Source: Gammaproteobacteria bacterium (GTDB lineage: Bacteria; Pseudomonadota; Gammaproteobacteria; JAABTG01). Taken from it: DNA of 64,000 nucleotides. Made by a program: the position numbers and the translations under genes. Below, piece after piece: positions 7,593 through 22,038 of this stretch. Below the pieces are notes generated by a model, which saw nothing but the letters and a program-made list of their open reading frames with translations, ran no database searches and had not been told where the DNA came from. The stretch covers positions 3,367,549 through 3,431,548 of the forward strand of contig JAXHLS010000002.1 in the NCBI GenBank assembly GCA_034522055.1, written 5' to 3'. Within the stretch, counting starts at the first letter, position 1, and every line of letters begins with the position of its first letter.

Positions 7593-8618
7593 TTAGGGCA
7601 GCTGTTGGGCGCGCCGCCAGCGCTGGAACAGGGGCTCCTCCAGGTAGCCCTTCTTCAGCACGTAGTCCAAAACATTGTTCAGGCGGTCGAACTGGATGAC
7701 GGAATCCACGCGTATCACCTCGCTGCCGTGTTCGTCGAAGAACACCAGGGTGGGGGTGTAGAAGAGTTCGAGATCGCGTCCCCATTGGAAGGGCGTGGTG
7801 CGGTGGCCGCCGGGGGTGAGGACCGGGGTCTCGTCGTCCCACATGCTGAGCTGCACGATCTCGAAGCCCTCCAGCTTGTCCCGCACCCTGGCATCCTGTA
7901 GCGGCTCGGCGTGGAGGACGTCGCAGGCATGACAGCGGGCCTGTTCGAAGATCACCAGCAGGGGCTCGGGGGCGGCGAAGCGGGAGCGGTCCAGGGCGTA
8001 CGGCGGGTCGCTGAACAGGGGGTCCGGGATGAGTTCGTCGTCCTCGATGGGCACCAGGATCTCGGCGCGGGCCAGATAGTCGCGGTAGGACATGCGTTGG
8101 TAGTGGCCGTCGGCCACGTATTCCAGGGCGGCGCGCATCTTGTAGGGCGGGTAGTAGCCCCTCAGTTTCAGGGCCTGGCTGCCGTCGGCGCCGTAGAAGA
8201 TCAGCGACGGAGTGAAATGGGTGCGTTCCCGGATGGCGTATTCCTTCACCGTCAGGGTGTTGCCCTGGGGATCCGTGAGTTCCTCGTCGCCGAAGATGTT
8301 GAGGGCGATGACATCGAAGTGGCTGGTGACGTAGTGCACCAGGTCGGGCTTGGACAGATTCACCTCCTGCATGGTCTTGCAGTAGGCGCACTCGGGTTGG
8401 TGGAAATAGATGATGAGGCCCGACTTGCCCTTGTCCAGGGCCTCCTCCAGATCGTGGCCGAGTTCCAGCAGGCTCATCTTGAACCAGGGTGGTTTCTGGA
8501 GATTGAAGTCGCCGGGGCTATCGTCGAAGGAGAGCAGACCCTGGTCGGGGTCGTCGGCGCCATGGGCGGTGAGACCGCATACCAGGACCATTACGGTGAT
8601 GATGAGGCGTACCGGCAT
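7593..8618 (-). CDS. Periplasmic protein with two thioredoxin-like domains
   Basis: A 341-residue exported protein. The first about 20 residues form a signal peptide (MPVRLIITVMVLVCGLTAHG). Two thioredoxin-fold halves follow, one with a CAYC active site (HQPECAYCKTM) and one with CHAC (EQARCHACDVL). It resembles SoxW/thioredoxin-like proteins made of tandem domains, suggesting disulfide handling in the periplasm. It converges with the DUF2334 gene, with only 7 bases between the stops. I see no partner redox gene beside it, so the substrate cannot be inferred. Confidence 0.85.
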   Translation of the reverse strand: MPVRLIITVMVLVCGLTAHGADDPDQGLLSFDDSPGDFNLQKPPWFKMSLLELGHDLEEALDKGKSGLIIYFHQPECAYCKTMQEVNLSKPDLVHYVTSHFDVIALNIFGDEELTDPQGNTLTVKEYAIRERTHFTPSLIFYGADGSQALKLRGYYPPYKMRAALEYVADGHYQRMSYRDYLARAEILVPIEDDELIPDPLFSDPPYALDRSRFAAPEPLLVIFEQARCHACDVLHAEPLQDARVRDKLEGFEIVQLSMWDDETPVLTPGGHRTTPFQWGRDLELFYTPTLVFFDEHGSEVIRVDSVIQFDRLNNVLDYVLKKGYLEEPLFQRWRRAQQLP

Positions 8619-8749
8619 GGTGGAACCTCGCTGTAGTTATCCAAGGAGGCGGCTGGCAGGCCGCAGGGTGGGCAGGCCCGGCCGTTGCTGTTGGTATGGC
8701 CCAGTATGGCCCATGGCTGCAGCATATCGGAAGCCCGCCGCCGTACCCC

Positions 8750-10867
8750 TCAGGCCGGCATGTTGTGGATTTCGATCTCCGGCAGGGTGTCGGCGCCACG
8801 TAGGCCGAACACCTTGAGGTAGAAGGCCAGCTCCGATTCCAGGGCGCGCTGGATGTTGGCCGCCTGGCGGAAGCCGTGCTGCTCGTCCGGGAAGGTGACG
8901 TAGGCAACCGGGGTGCCCGCCTTCTTCAGAGCCGCCACCATGCCCTCGGCCTGGGACGGTGGCACCACCTTGTCTTCGAGGCCCTGGAGGAAGATGAGGG
9001 GGACGGTGATGCGGTGAGCGGCATACAGCGGCGAGCGGGAGTGGTAGAGCTGGCGCGCGGCGGGATAGGGCCCCACCAGTTGGTCGAGGTAGCGGGACTC
9101 GAACTTGTGGGTGTCCCGGGTCAGGGTCTCCAGGTCGCTGATGCCGTAGAGGCTGGCCCCGGTCTTGAAGAAGTCCTGGAAGGTCACCGCCGCCAGCATG
9201 GTATAGCCGCCGGCGCTGCTGCCGCGGATGATGAGGCGTTCGGGATTCACCCAGCCCTTGTACACCAGGTGGCTGGCGCCGGCGATGCAGTCCTCCACGT
9301 CCACCTCCCCCCAGCCGCCGTAGAGGCGCTGGCGGTAGGCGCGGCCGTAGCCCGTGCTGCCGCGGTAGTTGACGTCGAGGATGGCGAAGCCGCGGCTGGT
9401 CCAGTACTGGTAGTCCGGGCGCAGGGTCAGGGTGGCGGCCGCGGTGGGGCCGCCGTGGATGCGTACGATGAGGGGCGGCAGTTCGCCCGCCGGGGCGCTG
9501 CAGTCGTCGTTCCGGGGAGGATAGAAGAAGCCGTGGGCCGTCTCGTCGCTGCCGGTGGGGAAGCTCACCGCCGTGGGCTCGGATATGTAGCTGGCAGGGA
9601 TGTCCAGGGCACCGGCCCGGGCCACCACCTCCACGTGCCCGGACTCCGGTTCCACCCGCACCAGTTCGTCCGGCCGGTCGGGTGCCCCGCCGATGAGGCA
9701 GGCGCCATCGGTGGCGCCGGCGACACCGTGCATGTGGCGGTAGGGGACGGGGATGTCCCACAGGGTGCCGTCGCCATCGATGCGGGCCAGGAACCATTCG
9801 CCGTCCATGGTATAGATGCACACCACCTGGCCGCCGGCGGTGAAGCCATAGGTGGACTGGCCGAACACCCACTGTGGCAGCCCGAACTCGGCCGGCGCAT
9901 CGAACAGGGGCTCGGCGTGGACCTCCTCCCAGCGGTAGATGTTCCACCAGCCCGTGCGGTCGGAGACGAAATGGAGCTGCCCCCGGGGTGACCAGGCGGG
10001 CTGGAAGATGGACTCGTGTTCGCCGCCGGCCACGGGCTGGGGTGGGCCGAGGGTGCCGTCCTCGTGGATGCCGGCCAACCACAGTTGGGAGCCGTCCCAC
10101 GGCATGCGGGGATGTTCCCAGCTTATCCACGCCAGGCGGCGGGCGTCGGGGCTGAGGCGCGGCGAGGCCACGAAGTCGTGGCCCGCCACCAGCACCTTGC
10201 CGGCATCTTCGCCCCCCCAGACCACGGCCACCAGGGTGTTGACGGGTTCGCCGTCGCCGCCGTGGTCCTCCCGCACGCAGATGAGGCGCCGGCGGGGGGC
10301 GTCCACCACCAGGTCGGCATAGTGCCACGGGCCCTCGGGTGTGAGGGGCCGGGGGGCGGCATCCGGCGCCTGGCAGTAGAGGCGGCCGTCGGCGTCGTTG
10401 GAGAAGAATACGATGCCCCGGTAGACGGCGAAGGCGCCGCCGCCGTACTCGTGGACGCGGCTGCGAACGCTGAAGCCGGCAGGCGTTACATCCCGCCTGT
10501 TGCCCGCGGGATCCCGCGTGACCACTACATTGCGCCCGCCTTCGGCGGGCCGGGATTCGAGCCAATAGGGCGTGTCCCCGTCCACTGACGGTGACCCGAT
10601 GCCGATGGTCTCGGCCACGATGCTGGCGGCGGTGATGGGAGACGGCCAGGTGCCGTAGGGCCGCGCCCCGGTCCCGGATCCCGGTGGTGTCGAGCCGTTC
10701 GCTTTCAATGGAACGGTGGACTGGCTGGTGACGTCATGGTTGATGGAAACGGCCCCGTAGTGGCGTTCCCACGCCCGACCCCCCGGTTCCCCGGGGGTGG
10801 CCTCCCTGCTTGTAGTCGAAAAGTGCCGGGCCTGACGGGGCCGGACTACGGCCCTCCAGGCTGTCAT
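8750..10867 (-). CDS. S9 family (prolyl oligopeptidase-like) peptidase
   Basis: An alpha/beta-hydrolase peptidase with an N-terminal beta-propeller and a C-terminal S9 domain. The nucleophile elbow is GSSAGGYTML, the acid lies in GLEDKVVPPSQ and the histidine in DEQHGFRQ. It is a cytosolic-type dipeptidyl or acylaminoacyl peptidase. Conserved sequence begins at ARPYGTWPSPITAA, about 53 residues into this call. The true start may therefore be a later TTG near 10708, and the ATG at 10867 is a conservative choice. The frame remains open to 10999, overlapping the end of acnA, which is unlikely to be used. Confidence 0.88.
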   Translation of the reverse strand: MTAWRAVVRPRQARHFSTTSREATPGEPGGRAWERHYGAVSINHDVTSQSTVPLKANGSTPPGSGTGARPYGTWPSPITAASIVAETIGIGSPSVDGDTPYWLESRPAEGGRNVVVTRDPAGNRRDVTPAGFSVRSRVHEYGGGAFAVYRGIVFFSNDADGRLYCQAPDAAPRPLTPEGPWHYADLVVDAPRRRLICVREDHGGDGEPVNTLVAVVWGGEDAGKVLVAGHDFVASPRLSPDARRLAWISWEHPRMPWDGSQLWLAGIHEDGTLGPPQPVAGGEHESIFQPAWSPRGQLHFVSDRTGWWNIYRWEEVHAEPLFDAPAEFGLPQWVFGQSTYGFTAGGQVVCIYTMDGEWFLARIDGDGTLWDIPVPYRHMHGVAGATDGACLIGGAPDRPDELVRVEPESGHVEVVARAGALDIPASYISEPTAVSFPTGSDETAHGFFYPPRNDDCSAPAGELPPLIVRIHGGPTAAATLTLRPDYQYWTSRGFAILDVNYRGSTGYGRAYRQRLYGGWGEVDVEDCIAGASHLVYKGWVNPERLIIRGSSAGGYTMLAAVTFQDFFKTGASLYGISDLETLTRDTHKFESRYLDQLVGPYPAARQLYHSRSPLYAAHRITVPLIFLQGLEDKVVPPSQAEGMVAALKKAGTPVAYVTFPDEQHGFRQAANIQRALESELAFYLKVFGLRGADTLPEIEIHNMPA

Positions 10868-10938
10868 GGCGCGGCTATTGTCCCCGGGTCTTCGCCCGGC
10901 TGATACCAATAGTCTAACACTCCGCCTCTTTTTCCGGA

Positions 10939-13593
<2,655 letters not shown>

Positions 13594-13732
13594 GGTGGTT
13601 CCAGCGGTGGGTTTATGGATGGCCGCCTCCCCGCGGCTGTGGGAAGGGCGCGCGGAGTATTTGGCTAAGTGGACCGATTCTCCTCTGGATCCCCCCGCGA
13701 TTTCCAGCCGCGGAGTGGTGGCGCCGCAGCCG

Positions 13733-13789
13733 AATAAGGGTGTCAGGAACCCTTTCCAGGCTAAGGGAAAGGCTCCTGACACCTTATTT
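13733..13789. terminator. Long palindrome between acnA and sucB, terminator or mobile palindromic repeat
   Basis: AATAAGGGTGTCAGGAACC... and its near-complement ...TCCTGACACCTTATT form a hairpin with arms of about 24 bases and a 7-base loop (AGGCTAA). It sits 15 bases past the sucB stop and 140 bases before acnA. It may act as a terminator or insulating hairpin, although a long U-run is missing. The outer part (AAGGTGTCAGGA) looks like an interspersed palindromic repeat rather than a simple terminator. Confidence 0.65.
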
Positions 13790-13803
13790 TGTGGGTCGCG
13801 GGC

Positions 13804-15102
13804 CTACAGTTCCAGCAGCAAGCGGACTGGGTCTTCCAGGGCCTCCTTGATGGCCACCAGGAACTGCACCGCCTCGCGGCCGTCGATGAGACGGTGGTCG
13901 TAGGACAGGGCGAGGTACATCATGGGCCGGATCACCACCTCGCCGTCCCGGGCCACGGGGCGGTCCTGGATCTTGTGCATGCCGAGAATGGCGGTCTGGG
14001 GCGGATTGACGATGGGGGTGGACAGCAGGGAGCCGAACACCCCGCCGTTGGTGATGGTGAAGGTGCCCCCCATGAGATCCTCGGGGGCCAGCTTGCCGTC
14101 CCCGGCGCGGTCGGCGAAGGCGTTGATGGCCTGCTCGATGGCGGCGAAGGATAGGGTCTCTACGTTGCGCAGGATGGGCACCACGAGGCCCCGCTCGGAG
14201 CCGATGGCGATGCCGATGTCGCAGTAGTCGTGATAGACGATGTCGCCACCGTCCAGGTAGGCGTTCACCTTGGGGAAGCGGGTGAGGGCGGACACCGCCG
14301 CCTTGGCGAAGAAGGACATGAAGCCCAGGCGGACGCCGTGGCGTGCCTCGAAGGACTCCTGGTGGCGGGCGCGCAGGGCCTTCACCGGGGCCATGTCCAC
14401 CTCGTTGAAGGTGGTGAGGAGGGCGGCCGTCTGCTGGGCCTCCACCAAGCGCTCGGCCACCCGCGCCCGCAGCCTGGAGACGGGCTCTCGGCGCTCGCCG
14501 CGGCTGCCCACACCTGGGGAGGGCGGTACAACGGCCCGAGGCTCAGGGGACGCCGGCTCTGCCGGGGGGGGCTGCCCTTCGGCCATCTCGGCCTCGCGGC
14601 GGGCCACCAGGTCGAGGACGTCGGACTTGAGGATCCGGCCGTCCTTGCCGGAGCCGTCCACGTCCAGGGGCGTGAGGCCGTGCTCCGCCAGCAGCCGCCG
14701 CACCGACGGGCTCACGGGCGGTTCGCTGGCCACGCCTTCGCGCCTGGCCTCATCCAGGCTCATGACCTGGGGCGGGGCGGCATCGGTCTCCTTCTCCCGT
14801 AGCGGGGCCTCTTTGCCCCGGGCTATGGGCCGCTCCTTGTCCTGGGGGCGCGTGGCGGATGCTCCGTCGCTGTCCAGCACCGCCAGCACCTCCTCGCTGC
14901 CCACCACGTCGCCCTCAGCGTGTTTGATCTCCTTGAGGACTCCATCCCCGGGGGCGGTCACCTCCAGCACCACCTTGTCGGTCTCCAGCTCGATCAGCAG
15001 GTCGCCTTGCTGCACGGTGTCCCCCGGCTGTTTCTGCCAGGCCATCAGGGTGGCCTCGGATACCGATTCGGCGAAGGTCGGGACCTTTATTTCTGTCAAC
15101 AC
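13804..15102 (-). CDS. sucB: 2-oxoglutarate dehydrogenase E2 (dihydrolipoamide succinyltransferase)
   Basis: The E2 core of the 2-oxoglutarate dehydrogenase complex, about 432 residues. The N-terminal lipoyl domain carries [11 protein letters not shown] with the lipoylated lysine. A peripheral-subunit-binding domain ([14 protein letters not shown]) and the catalytic domain follow, with [17 protein letters not shown] holding the active-site His and Asp. The start is GTG at 15102 ([14 protein letters not shown]), since the reading frame upstream overlaps sucA without conservation. A TTG three bases later is an alternative. It follows sucA by 13 bases. The E3 gene is not in the window. Confidence 0.96.
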   Translation of the reverse strand: MLTEIKVPTFAESVSEATLMAWQKQPGDTVQQGDLLIELETDKVVLEVTAPGDGVLKEIKHAEGDVVGSEEVLAVLDSDGASATRPQDKERPIARGKEAPLREKETDAAPPQVMSLDEARREGVASEPPVSPSVRRLLAEHGLTPLDVDGSGKDGRILKSDVLDLVARREAEMAEGQPPPAEPASPEPRAVVPPSPGVGSRGERREPVSRLRARVAERLVEAQQTAALLTTFNEVDMAPVKALRARHQESFEARHGVRLGFMSFFAKAAVSALTRFPKVNAYLDGGDIVYHDYCDIGIAIGSERGLVVPILRNVETLSFAAIEQAINAFADRAGDGKLAPEDLMGGTFTITNGGVFGSLLSTPIVNPPQTAILGMHKIQDRPVARDGEVVIRPMMYLALSYDHRLIDGREAVQFLVAIKEALEDPVRLLLEL

Positions 15103-15115
15103 GAGTGGGGTTCCT

Positions 15116-17977
15116 TCAATTGGGTGAGGAGGTCTGTCGATCGGAAGAGGTGGAGCCCTCGTACGGGGCCTGCTGGCTGTCGTCCCTGGCGCCGCGCTCG
15201 ATGCCGGAGAAGTCCAGAGCCTTGGCCACCAGTTGCTGCTGCTGCTGGAGGTGGATGTGGTAATAACCCACCGCCGGCGAGGCGGAGGGTGGCCGGGTGG
15301 TGCAGTCGAGGCCCTGGTCGGGGGAGAGGAACACCTTGAGGTTGGGGTACATGTAGAACCACGCCCCCTGGTTCCAGGGCTCCTCCTGGACCCAGCGCAC
15401 ATGAACGGCGTTGGGGTAGCGGTCCAGCATCTCCACCACGGCCTCCTCGGGGAAGGGGTAGAGCTGCTCGATGCGCACCACCACGGTGTCCTTCAGGTCC
15501 TGTTCGCGGCGTGCCGTCAGGAGGTCGAAATAGACCTTGCCGGAGCACAACAGGATATGGCGCACGGCCTCGGGCGGCAGTTGATCCACCTCGTCGATGA
15601 TCGGCCTGAAGCCGCGTTCCGCGAGGTCGTCGAGGCTGGACACCGACAGCTTGTGACGCAGCAGGCTCTTGGGAGACATGACGATGAGGGGGCGCCGGGA
15701 ATGGCGCAGCATCTGCCGGCGCAGCATGTGGAACATCTGGGCGGGCACGCTGGGATAGCACACCTGCAGGTTGTTCTCGGCGCACAGTTGCAGGTAGCGT
15801 TCGAGGCGTGCCGAGGAGTGCTCGGGCCCCTGGCCGTCGTAGCCGTGGGGCAGTAACATCACCAGCCCGCTGTAGCGCCTCCACTTGACCTCGGAGGAGC
15901 TGATGAACTGGTCGATGACCACCTGGGCGTTGTTGGCGAAATCGCCGAACTGGGCCTCCCAGATCACCAGGGTCTCGGGATCCGCGGCACTGTAGCCCAC
16001 CTCGAAGCCGAGGACCGCGGCCTCCGAGAGCAGGGAGTCGATGACCAGGAACTGGGGCTGCTTCTCGGCCAGGTGGCGCAGGGGCAGGTAGCGCTCGTTG
16101 GTCTCCTGGTGGTGGAGCACGGCGTGGCGGTGGAAGAAGGTGCCGCGACTGCTGTCCTGGCCCGACAGGCGGACGGGAAAGCCGTTCTCCAGCAGGGTCG
16201 CGTAGGCCAGCATTTCCACCGCCCCCCAGTCCAGGGCCCGCTCTCCCTGGGCCATCGCGCGACGTGCCGACAATACCTTCTGTACCGCCGGATGGACCTT
16301 GAAGCCTTCGGGGATGACGGTGATCTCCGTGAGCAGGCGGCCCAGGTCGCGGCGGGATACCGTGGTGTCCACCTCCTCGTTCCATGGCCCACTCACATAG
16401 CGGTTCCAGTCCACCGCGTAGGTGGTGCGGTAATCGTTGAGGATGGGGCGGGACAGCACCTTGCCCGACTCCACCCGGGCGGTGAATTCCTCCGTCATGC
16501 GCTGAAAGGCCGCCTCATCCACCACCCCCTCCGCCATCAGCCGGTCCCGATAGATGTCCCGCACCTTGGGGTGCTTGCGGATGGCGCGGTACATGAGGGG
16601 CTGGGTGACCGAGGGCTCGTCCGCCTCGCTGTGGCCGTGGCGGCGGTAGCACACCAGATCGATGACCACATCCTTGTTGAAGGCCATGCGGTAGGCCAGG
16701 GCGATGCGGGTGATGCGCACCACGGCATCGGGGTCGTCGCCATTCACATGGAAGATGGGGGCCTGGATCATCTTGGCCACGTCGGTGCAGTAGAAGGTGG
16801 AACGGGAGTCCAGGGCCTCGCTGGTGGTGAAGCCGATCTGGTTGTTGATGACGATATGCACCGTACCGCCGGTGGAATAACCCCGGGTCTGGGACAGGTT
16901 CAGGGTTTCCATCACCACCCCCTGTCCCGACAGGGCCGCGTCACCGTGTATGAGCACCGGGAGCACCTGGTTGCGCTTATGGTCGCCGCGGCGTTGCTGG
17001 CGGGCGCGCACGGAGCCCTCCACCACCGGATTGATGATCTCCAGATGTGAGGGGTTGAAGGCCAGGGCGAGATGCATGGGGCCTCCCGGGGTGTCGACGT
17101 CGGAGGAGAAGCCCTTGTGGTATTTCACGTCGCCGGAATGGCTGGCCTCATCGAACTGGCCCTCGAACTCCTGGAACAGGTCCCGTGGACTCTTGCCGAG
17201 GATGTTGACCAGCACGTTGAGACGCCCGCGATGGGCCATGCCGAGGATGGCCTCCCTGATGCCCTGGGCCCCGGCGTCCTCGATGAGCCCGTCGAGCAGG
17301 GGAACGAGGCTCTCGCCGCCCTCCAGGGAGAAGCGCTTCTGACCCACGTACTTGGTATGCAGGTACTCCTCGATGCCGGTGGCGGCCACCAGGCGTTCGA
17401 GGACGTGGCGCCGCATGGGTGACGGCGGGATGAACTGTCCGCCCTCCAGATGCTGCTGGATCCAGCGCTTCTGGGTGGTATCGGTGAGATGCATGTATTC
17501 CGCACCCACCGTCTCGCAGTACACCGCCTTCAGGTGTTCGAGTACGGCCGCCAGGGGTTGGCCGGGCTCCATCACCAGGGAACCGGTGTCGTACACCCGC
17601 TCCAGGTCGGACTGATCCAGCCGGTGGTAGGCCAGGTCCAGGTCCGGCGCCGGCGGGCGTTCGGCGATGCCCAGCGGGTCCAGGCGGGCGCGCCGGTGGC
17701 CGCTGAAACGGTAGGCGTTGATGAGTTGCAGCACGGCGATCTGCCGTTTGCGAGAGGGCAGGGACTTCGTGCCTGACGGTGCCTTGGGAACGGCCGGAGG
17801 TGTCGCGGGTCCGGTGGCGGCGGGCTTCGAGGCAGGGCCCGGGTGCGGCTTATCCTCCAGAGCAGCGAAATAGCTGCGCCAGGATGCGCTTACCGAGGTG
17901 GGATCATCGAGGTATGCCTCGTACTGTGCCTCCAGCAGTTCGGCGCTTCGGCTGTTGGTGAGCAAGTCGTGGTTCAT
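15116..17977 (-). CDS. sucA: 2-oxoglutarate dehydrogenase E1 component
   Basis: The thiamine-diphosphate-dependent E1 subunit (about 953 aa), which decarboxylates 2-oxoglutarate. Visible signatures are the N-terminal E2-binding region ([13 protein letters not shown]), the [12 protein letters not shown] histidine motif, the ThDP motif [14 protein letters not shown], and the transketolase-like C-terminal half with [20 protein letters not shown]. The ATG at 17977 is chosen. An in-frame TTG at 18019 gives 14 more residues but no better ribosome-binding site. The gene heads a sucA-sucB operon. Confidence 0.96.
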   Translation of the reverse strand: MNHDLLTNSRSAELLEAQYEAYLDDPTSVSASWRSYFAALEDKPHPGPASKPAATGPATPPAVPKAPSGTKSLPSRKRQIAVLQLINAYRFSGHRRARLDPLGIAERPPAPDLDLAYHRLDQSDLERVYDTGSLVMEPGQPLAAVLEHLKAVYCETVGAEYMHLTDTTQKRWIQQHLEGGQFIPPSPMRRHVLERLVAATGIEEYLHTKYVGQKRFSLEGGESLVPLLDGLIEDAGAQGIREAILGMAHRGRLNVLVNILGKSPRDLFQEFEGQFDEASHSGDVKYHKGFSSDVDTPGGPMHLALAFNPSHLEIINPVVEGSVRARQQRRGDHKRNQVLPVLIHGDAALSGQGVVMETLNLSQTRGYSTGGTVHIVINNQIGFTTSEALDSRSTFYCTDVAKMIQAPIFHVNGDDPDAVVRITRIALAYRMAFNKDVVIDLVCYRRHGHSEADEPSVTQPLMYRAIRKHPKVRDIYRDRLMAEGVVDEAAFQRMTEEFTARVESGKVLSRPILNDYRTTYAVDWNRYVSGPWNEEVDTTVSRRDLGRLLTEITVIPEGFKVHPAVQKVLSARRAMAQGERALDWGAVEMLAYATLLENGFPVRLSGQDSSRGTFFHRHAVLHHQETNERYLPLRHLAEKQPQFLVIDSLLSEAAVLGFEVGYSAADPETLVIWEAQFGDFANNAQVVIDQFISSSEVKWRRYSGLVMLLPHGYDGQGPEHSSARLERYLQLCAENNLQVCYPSVPAQMFHMLRRQMLRHSRRPLIVMSPKSLLRHKLSVSSLDDLAERGFRPIIDEVDQLPPEAVRHILLCSGKVYFDLLTARREQDLKDTVVVRIEQLYPFPEEAVVEMLDRYPNAVHVRWVQEEPWNQGAWFYMYPNLKVFLSPDQGLDCTTRPPSASPAVGYYHIHLQQQQQLVAKALDFSGIERGARDDSQQAPYEGSTSSDRQTSSPN

Positions 17978-18240
17978 GAACACATGGTCGAATGGGTTGG
18001 ATGAACAGGATTGAGGCAATGCTATTCAACCCGTCGTGGATCAAATCGGCCTCGGCCGTTCGGCAGATGTCCTTACCGGCTCTGCCAAATCAATCGATCC
18101 CATGATAAATCACTCCCATGATCGCGGCGGCGGCCCTTCCATGGGCCGTCCTGGAGATGACGAATTCCTGGCATCTCGTTGATGTCTTGACTATAGAACT
18201 TTACAAACCCGCTGGCCATGGCAGCCAGCGACATCTACGC

Positions 18241-18440
18241 TAACTCTCATGGCGATACGCGCCGCCCAAGATGATGACAGAGGAGCGCGTATCGCCATGT
18301 TCGTTCCCTCACCCCATCCCTGTACTCCGGGCATCCTGCCCTTCGCCCTGCGGGCCGCGCCGAGGCGCGTTCAAATCCGTTCCCGACGGATTTGTCCCAG
18401 AGGGAGAGGGGGAGTTCGTGCTTCGCGACTTTCACGTTAA
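18241..18440. repeat. Palindromic interspersed repeat, copy 1 (expanded)
   Basis: CATGGCGATACGCG (18248-18261) and CGCGTATCGCCATG (18286-18299) form a perfect 14-bp hairpin with a 24-base loop. The flanking sequence (TTCGTTCCCTCACCCCATCCC... and ...CAGAGGGAGAGGGG) is shared with 22039-22165 in inverted orientation. Relative to that copy, about 80 bases are inserted between CATCCC and the GGGAGAGGGG part. A REP/MITE-like element is the likely nature. No protein is encoded. Confidence 0.8.
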
Positions 18441-18458
18441 AAGAAGGGGCGAGGATCT

Positions 18459-18881
18459 TCAGCGGGGAGGCTTGGACACCTGTTGCAGGATCTCACCGCC
18501 GAGTCCATCGTCACCCGCACGCAGCGCCAGATCCCCGAGGGAGACGATGCCCACACAGCGGTCATCGTGGTCCACCACCAGCAATCGTCTGACCTGGCTT
18601 TCCTCCATGATCTCCGCTGCCTCGGCGATGTCGTCATTCTCCCGCGCGAACACCACGCCCGGGCTGTAGATGCGGGATACGGGGGTGTCATCGGGCGCGG
18701 CTCCGGTGGCGGTGCCGCGGATGGTGATGTCTCGATCCGTGATCATCCCCACCACCTCGTCTCGTTCGCTGACCGGCAGGACGCCGACGTCGAGTTCGCG
18801 CATCATGGTGGCGGCCTGACGCAGCGAGGCCGTGCTGTCGATGGTCTTGAGGCTACGGGTGATGACGTCTCGTACGTGCAT
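18459..18881 (-). CDS. Tandem CBS-domain protein
   Basis: A 140-residue protein made of two CBS motifs (residues about 8-60 and 72-125: GVLPVSERDEVVGMITDRDI and RRLLVVDHDDRCVGIVSLGD). Together they form one Bateman module that usually binds adenosine nucleotides. No attached enzymatic or transport domain is present, so the partner is unknown. The start MHVRDVITRSL at 18881 is preceded by GGAGGTGGAATC, a good ribosome-binding site, and is preferred to the upstream in-frame extension. It is transcribed divergently from the sigma-54 activator. Confidence 0.92.
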   Translation of the reverse strand: MHVRDVITRSLKTIDSTASLRQAATMMRELDVGVLPVSERDEVVGMITDRDITIRGTATGAAPDDTPVSRIYSPGVVFARENDDIAEAAEIMEESQVRRLLVVDHDDRCVGIVSLGDLALRAGDDGLGGEILQQVSKPPR

Positions 18882-18911
18882 GATTCCACCTCCGTCGGTC
18901 TGAGGGCGCAT

Positions 18912-19306
18912 TACCCCGAAGGAAAGGCATCTGCCAACTGAATTGAGTCCATTACCGTGGCAGGTCTAATGCATGAAGCGGACCAGCACGCCATGCTTGT
19001 CATGGGACGCCAGTGTTCTCGCCCGCGGGTCTTTTGCCCCGGGCCGCGGTTTCTTTGCCCCGTAAATAGTGATAACGGTGTTCCCGGGCGAGTCGGCCCG
19101 CGCCCGGGACCCTTCATGCCTCCTCATTCTGGCCGGTCCGATATGCGGGGATCCCTGAGCACCCGGGTAACGGCCGCAATCGAGCCATGGCCGCATTAAC
19201 AAACGACAATGTAAAGGCCCTCATGCCCACCTTAAGGTTACGTGTGTGCGGGGCGTTCTCCTATTCCAGGGAGAGGGTCCCATGGATGATCCATGGAGGC
19301 GTGACC
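18912..19306. promoter_or_regulatory. Divergent intergenic region between CBS gene and sigma-54 activator
   Basis: About 400 bases with no gene I can support. It must hold the promoters for both divergent genes. I see CG-rich short repeats (GGGTCTTTTGCCCCGGG and GTTTCTTTGCCCCG) but no clear -35/-10 pair. Confidence 0.4.
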
Positions 19307-20425
19307 ATGACCGATTCCTTGCTCTTCATCGAAGACCGGGCGCCCCTGGGCAAAGAGCCCTCCCACCGCACCGCCAGAACCCAGCGTAGCCTGCGCCTGC
19401 ACAAAGACGCCGGCGCTCCGCGCTATGGCGTCGCAGCCTTCGCAGGGCGCAGTACCGCTGCCCGGCGTATTCGTGACCTGCTCCGGCGACTGGCGGGCGT
19501 GCCCATGAGCGCCCTGGTGATTAACGGCGAGACGGGCACGGGTAAGGGATTGGTGGCGCGCATCCTCCACCACTCGGGCCCGCGCGCCGACCGGCCCCTG
19601 GTGGAGGTGAACTGTGCCGCGCTGCCGCGGGAACTGCTGGAATCGGAATTGTTCGGTCATGAGGCCGGCGCCTTCACGGGGGCCAGCCGCCGTCATGTAG
19701 GTTATCTGGAGCAGGCCGATGGGGGCACCCTTTTTCTCGATGAGATAGGCGAGATGGACCTCGACCTCCAGGCCAAGCTGTTGACTGCCATCGAGGATCA
19801 GGTTCTGAGGCGGGTCGGTGGCGAGAAGCCGGTGACCGTGGACGTGCAGGTGCTGGCCACCAGCAACCGTGGCCTGGAGCAACAGGTGAGGGATGGGACC
19901 TTCAGAAGCGATTTGTTCCATCGCCTGAGCGTCTTCACTCTGGATCTCCCGCCTTTGCGCGACCGTCTGGAGGATCTGGAGGATCTGGTGCCCTTGCTCA
20001 TGGCGGACGTTAACGCGGCCACGGGGCATGGGGTCGAGCGTGTCTCTGACCGCGTCTACGATATCCTGGCGGCTTACGATTGGCCGGGCAACATCCGTGA
20101 GCTGCGCAACGTGGTGGAGCGTGGGGTGCTGCTGGCGGAGGGCCCCGAACTCACGGATGAGTGGTTGCAATTGGGCCGCGAGGTGCGAGGTGATGGCGGT
20201 GGGGCTCCGCGAACCGATGGTTCGCGGGTGGTCATCCCCGTCGACGGCTCCATGACCCTGGACGAGATGGACAGCTATATCATCCAGACTGCCCTGGACC
20301 GCAAGGGATACAATGTCACCGCAGCGGCTCGGGCATTGGGTACCACCCGGGAGACCTTGCGTTACCGCATCGACAAGTACGGTCTCAGGGTGGAGCAGGG
20401 TGTCTTCGCCCCGGACGGCGTGTGA
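19307..20425 (+). CDS. Sigma-54-dependent activator without sensor domain
   Basis: A 372-residue enhancer-binding protein. The AAA+ core shows Walker A GETGTGKG, the complete GAFTGA loop that contacts sigma-54 (GHEAGAFTGAS), Walker B (GGTLFLDEIGEM) and the arginine-finger region. The C-terminal Fis-type helix-turn-helix (GYNVTAAARALGTTRETLRYRI) is intact. The N-terminal about 60 residues are not a receiver, GAF or PAS domain as far as I can see, so activity is probably controlled by a partner or by expression. ATG 19307 follows GGAGG at proper spacing and is favoured over the longer frame from 19187. Confidence 0.93.
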   Translation: MTDSLLFIEDRAPLGKEPSHRTARTQRSLRLHKDAGAPRYGVAAFAGRSTAARRIRDLLRRLAGVPMSALVINGETGTGKGLVARILHHSGPRADRPLVEVNCAALPRELLESELFGHEAGAFTGASRRHVGYLEQADGGTLFLDEIGEMDLDLQAKLLTAIEDQVLRRVGGEKPVTVDVQVLATSNRGLEQQVRDGTFRSDLFHRLSVFTLDLPPLRDRLEDLEDLVPLLMADVNAATGHGVERVSDRVYDILAAYDWPGNIRELRNVVERGVLLAEGPELTDEWLQLGREVRGDGGGAPRTDGSRVVIPVDGSMTLDEMDSYIIQTALDRKGYNVTAAARALGTTRETLRYRIDKYGLRVEQGVFAPDGV

Positions 20426-20734
20426 CTCGACGTCAGGAAGTGTAGGCGCGCCCTTGGGCGCGAACGGCCCGCGCACCTTGTTCCGGCCACCGGTGTTCGC
20501 GCCTGAGAGAACTCCGACAGGCCGGTGCTGTCCCCGTGCAGGCGGGCGCGTCGAAGGAAGATGCACCGGAAAACCGGCCCTGGCGGCGGCGTACTCCAGG
20601 CTTCCAAAGCCATCCATCGAACCGGATATTCCCTGTGGCAGCCACCTGCTTTATTGTGCGCCGATGTCTGATGTCGTGTAGACGAACGGCTGGTGGTAAC
20701 CAGCGCTCATCCCAACCCGAGTCGAGGAACTGTC
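20426..20734. other. Intergenic region upstream of gltA
   Basis: About 310 bases with a GC-rich hairpin (GGCGCGCCCTTGGGCGCG near 20444) that could end the activator transcript, and the gltA promoter further right. I examined TGGCAGCCACCTGCTTT near 20636 as a sigma-54 element, but the GG-GC spacing is 9 rather than 10. No gene is supported here. Confidence 0.4.
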
Positions 20735-22033
<1,299 letters not shown>

Positions 22034-22038
22034 TGTGA

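Noticed and set aside
20630-20655. Possible sigma-54 promoter upstream of gltA
   Set aside because: The GG and GC dinucleotides are nine instead of ten bases apart, and such spacing is not tolerated.
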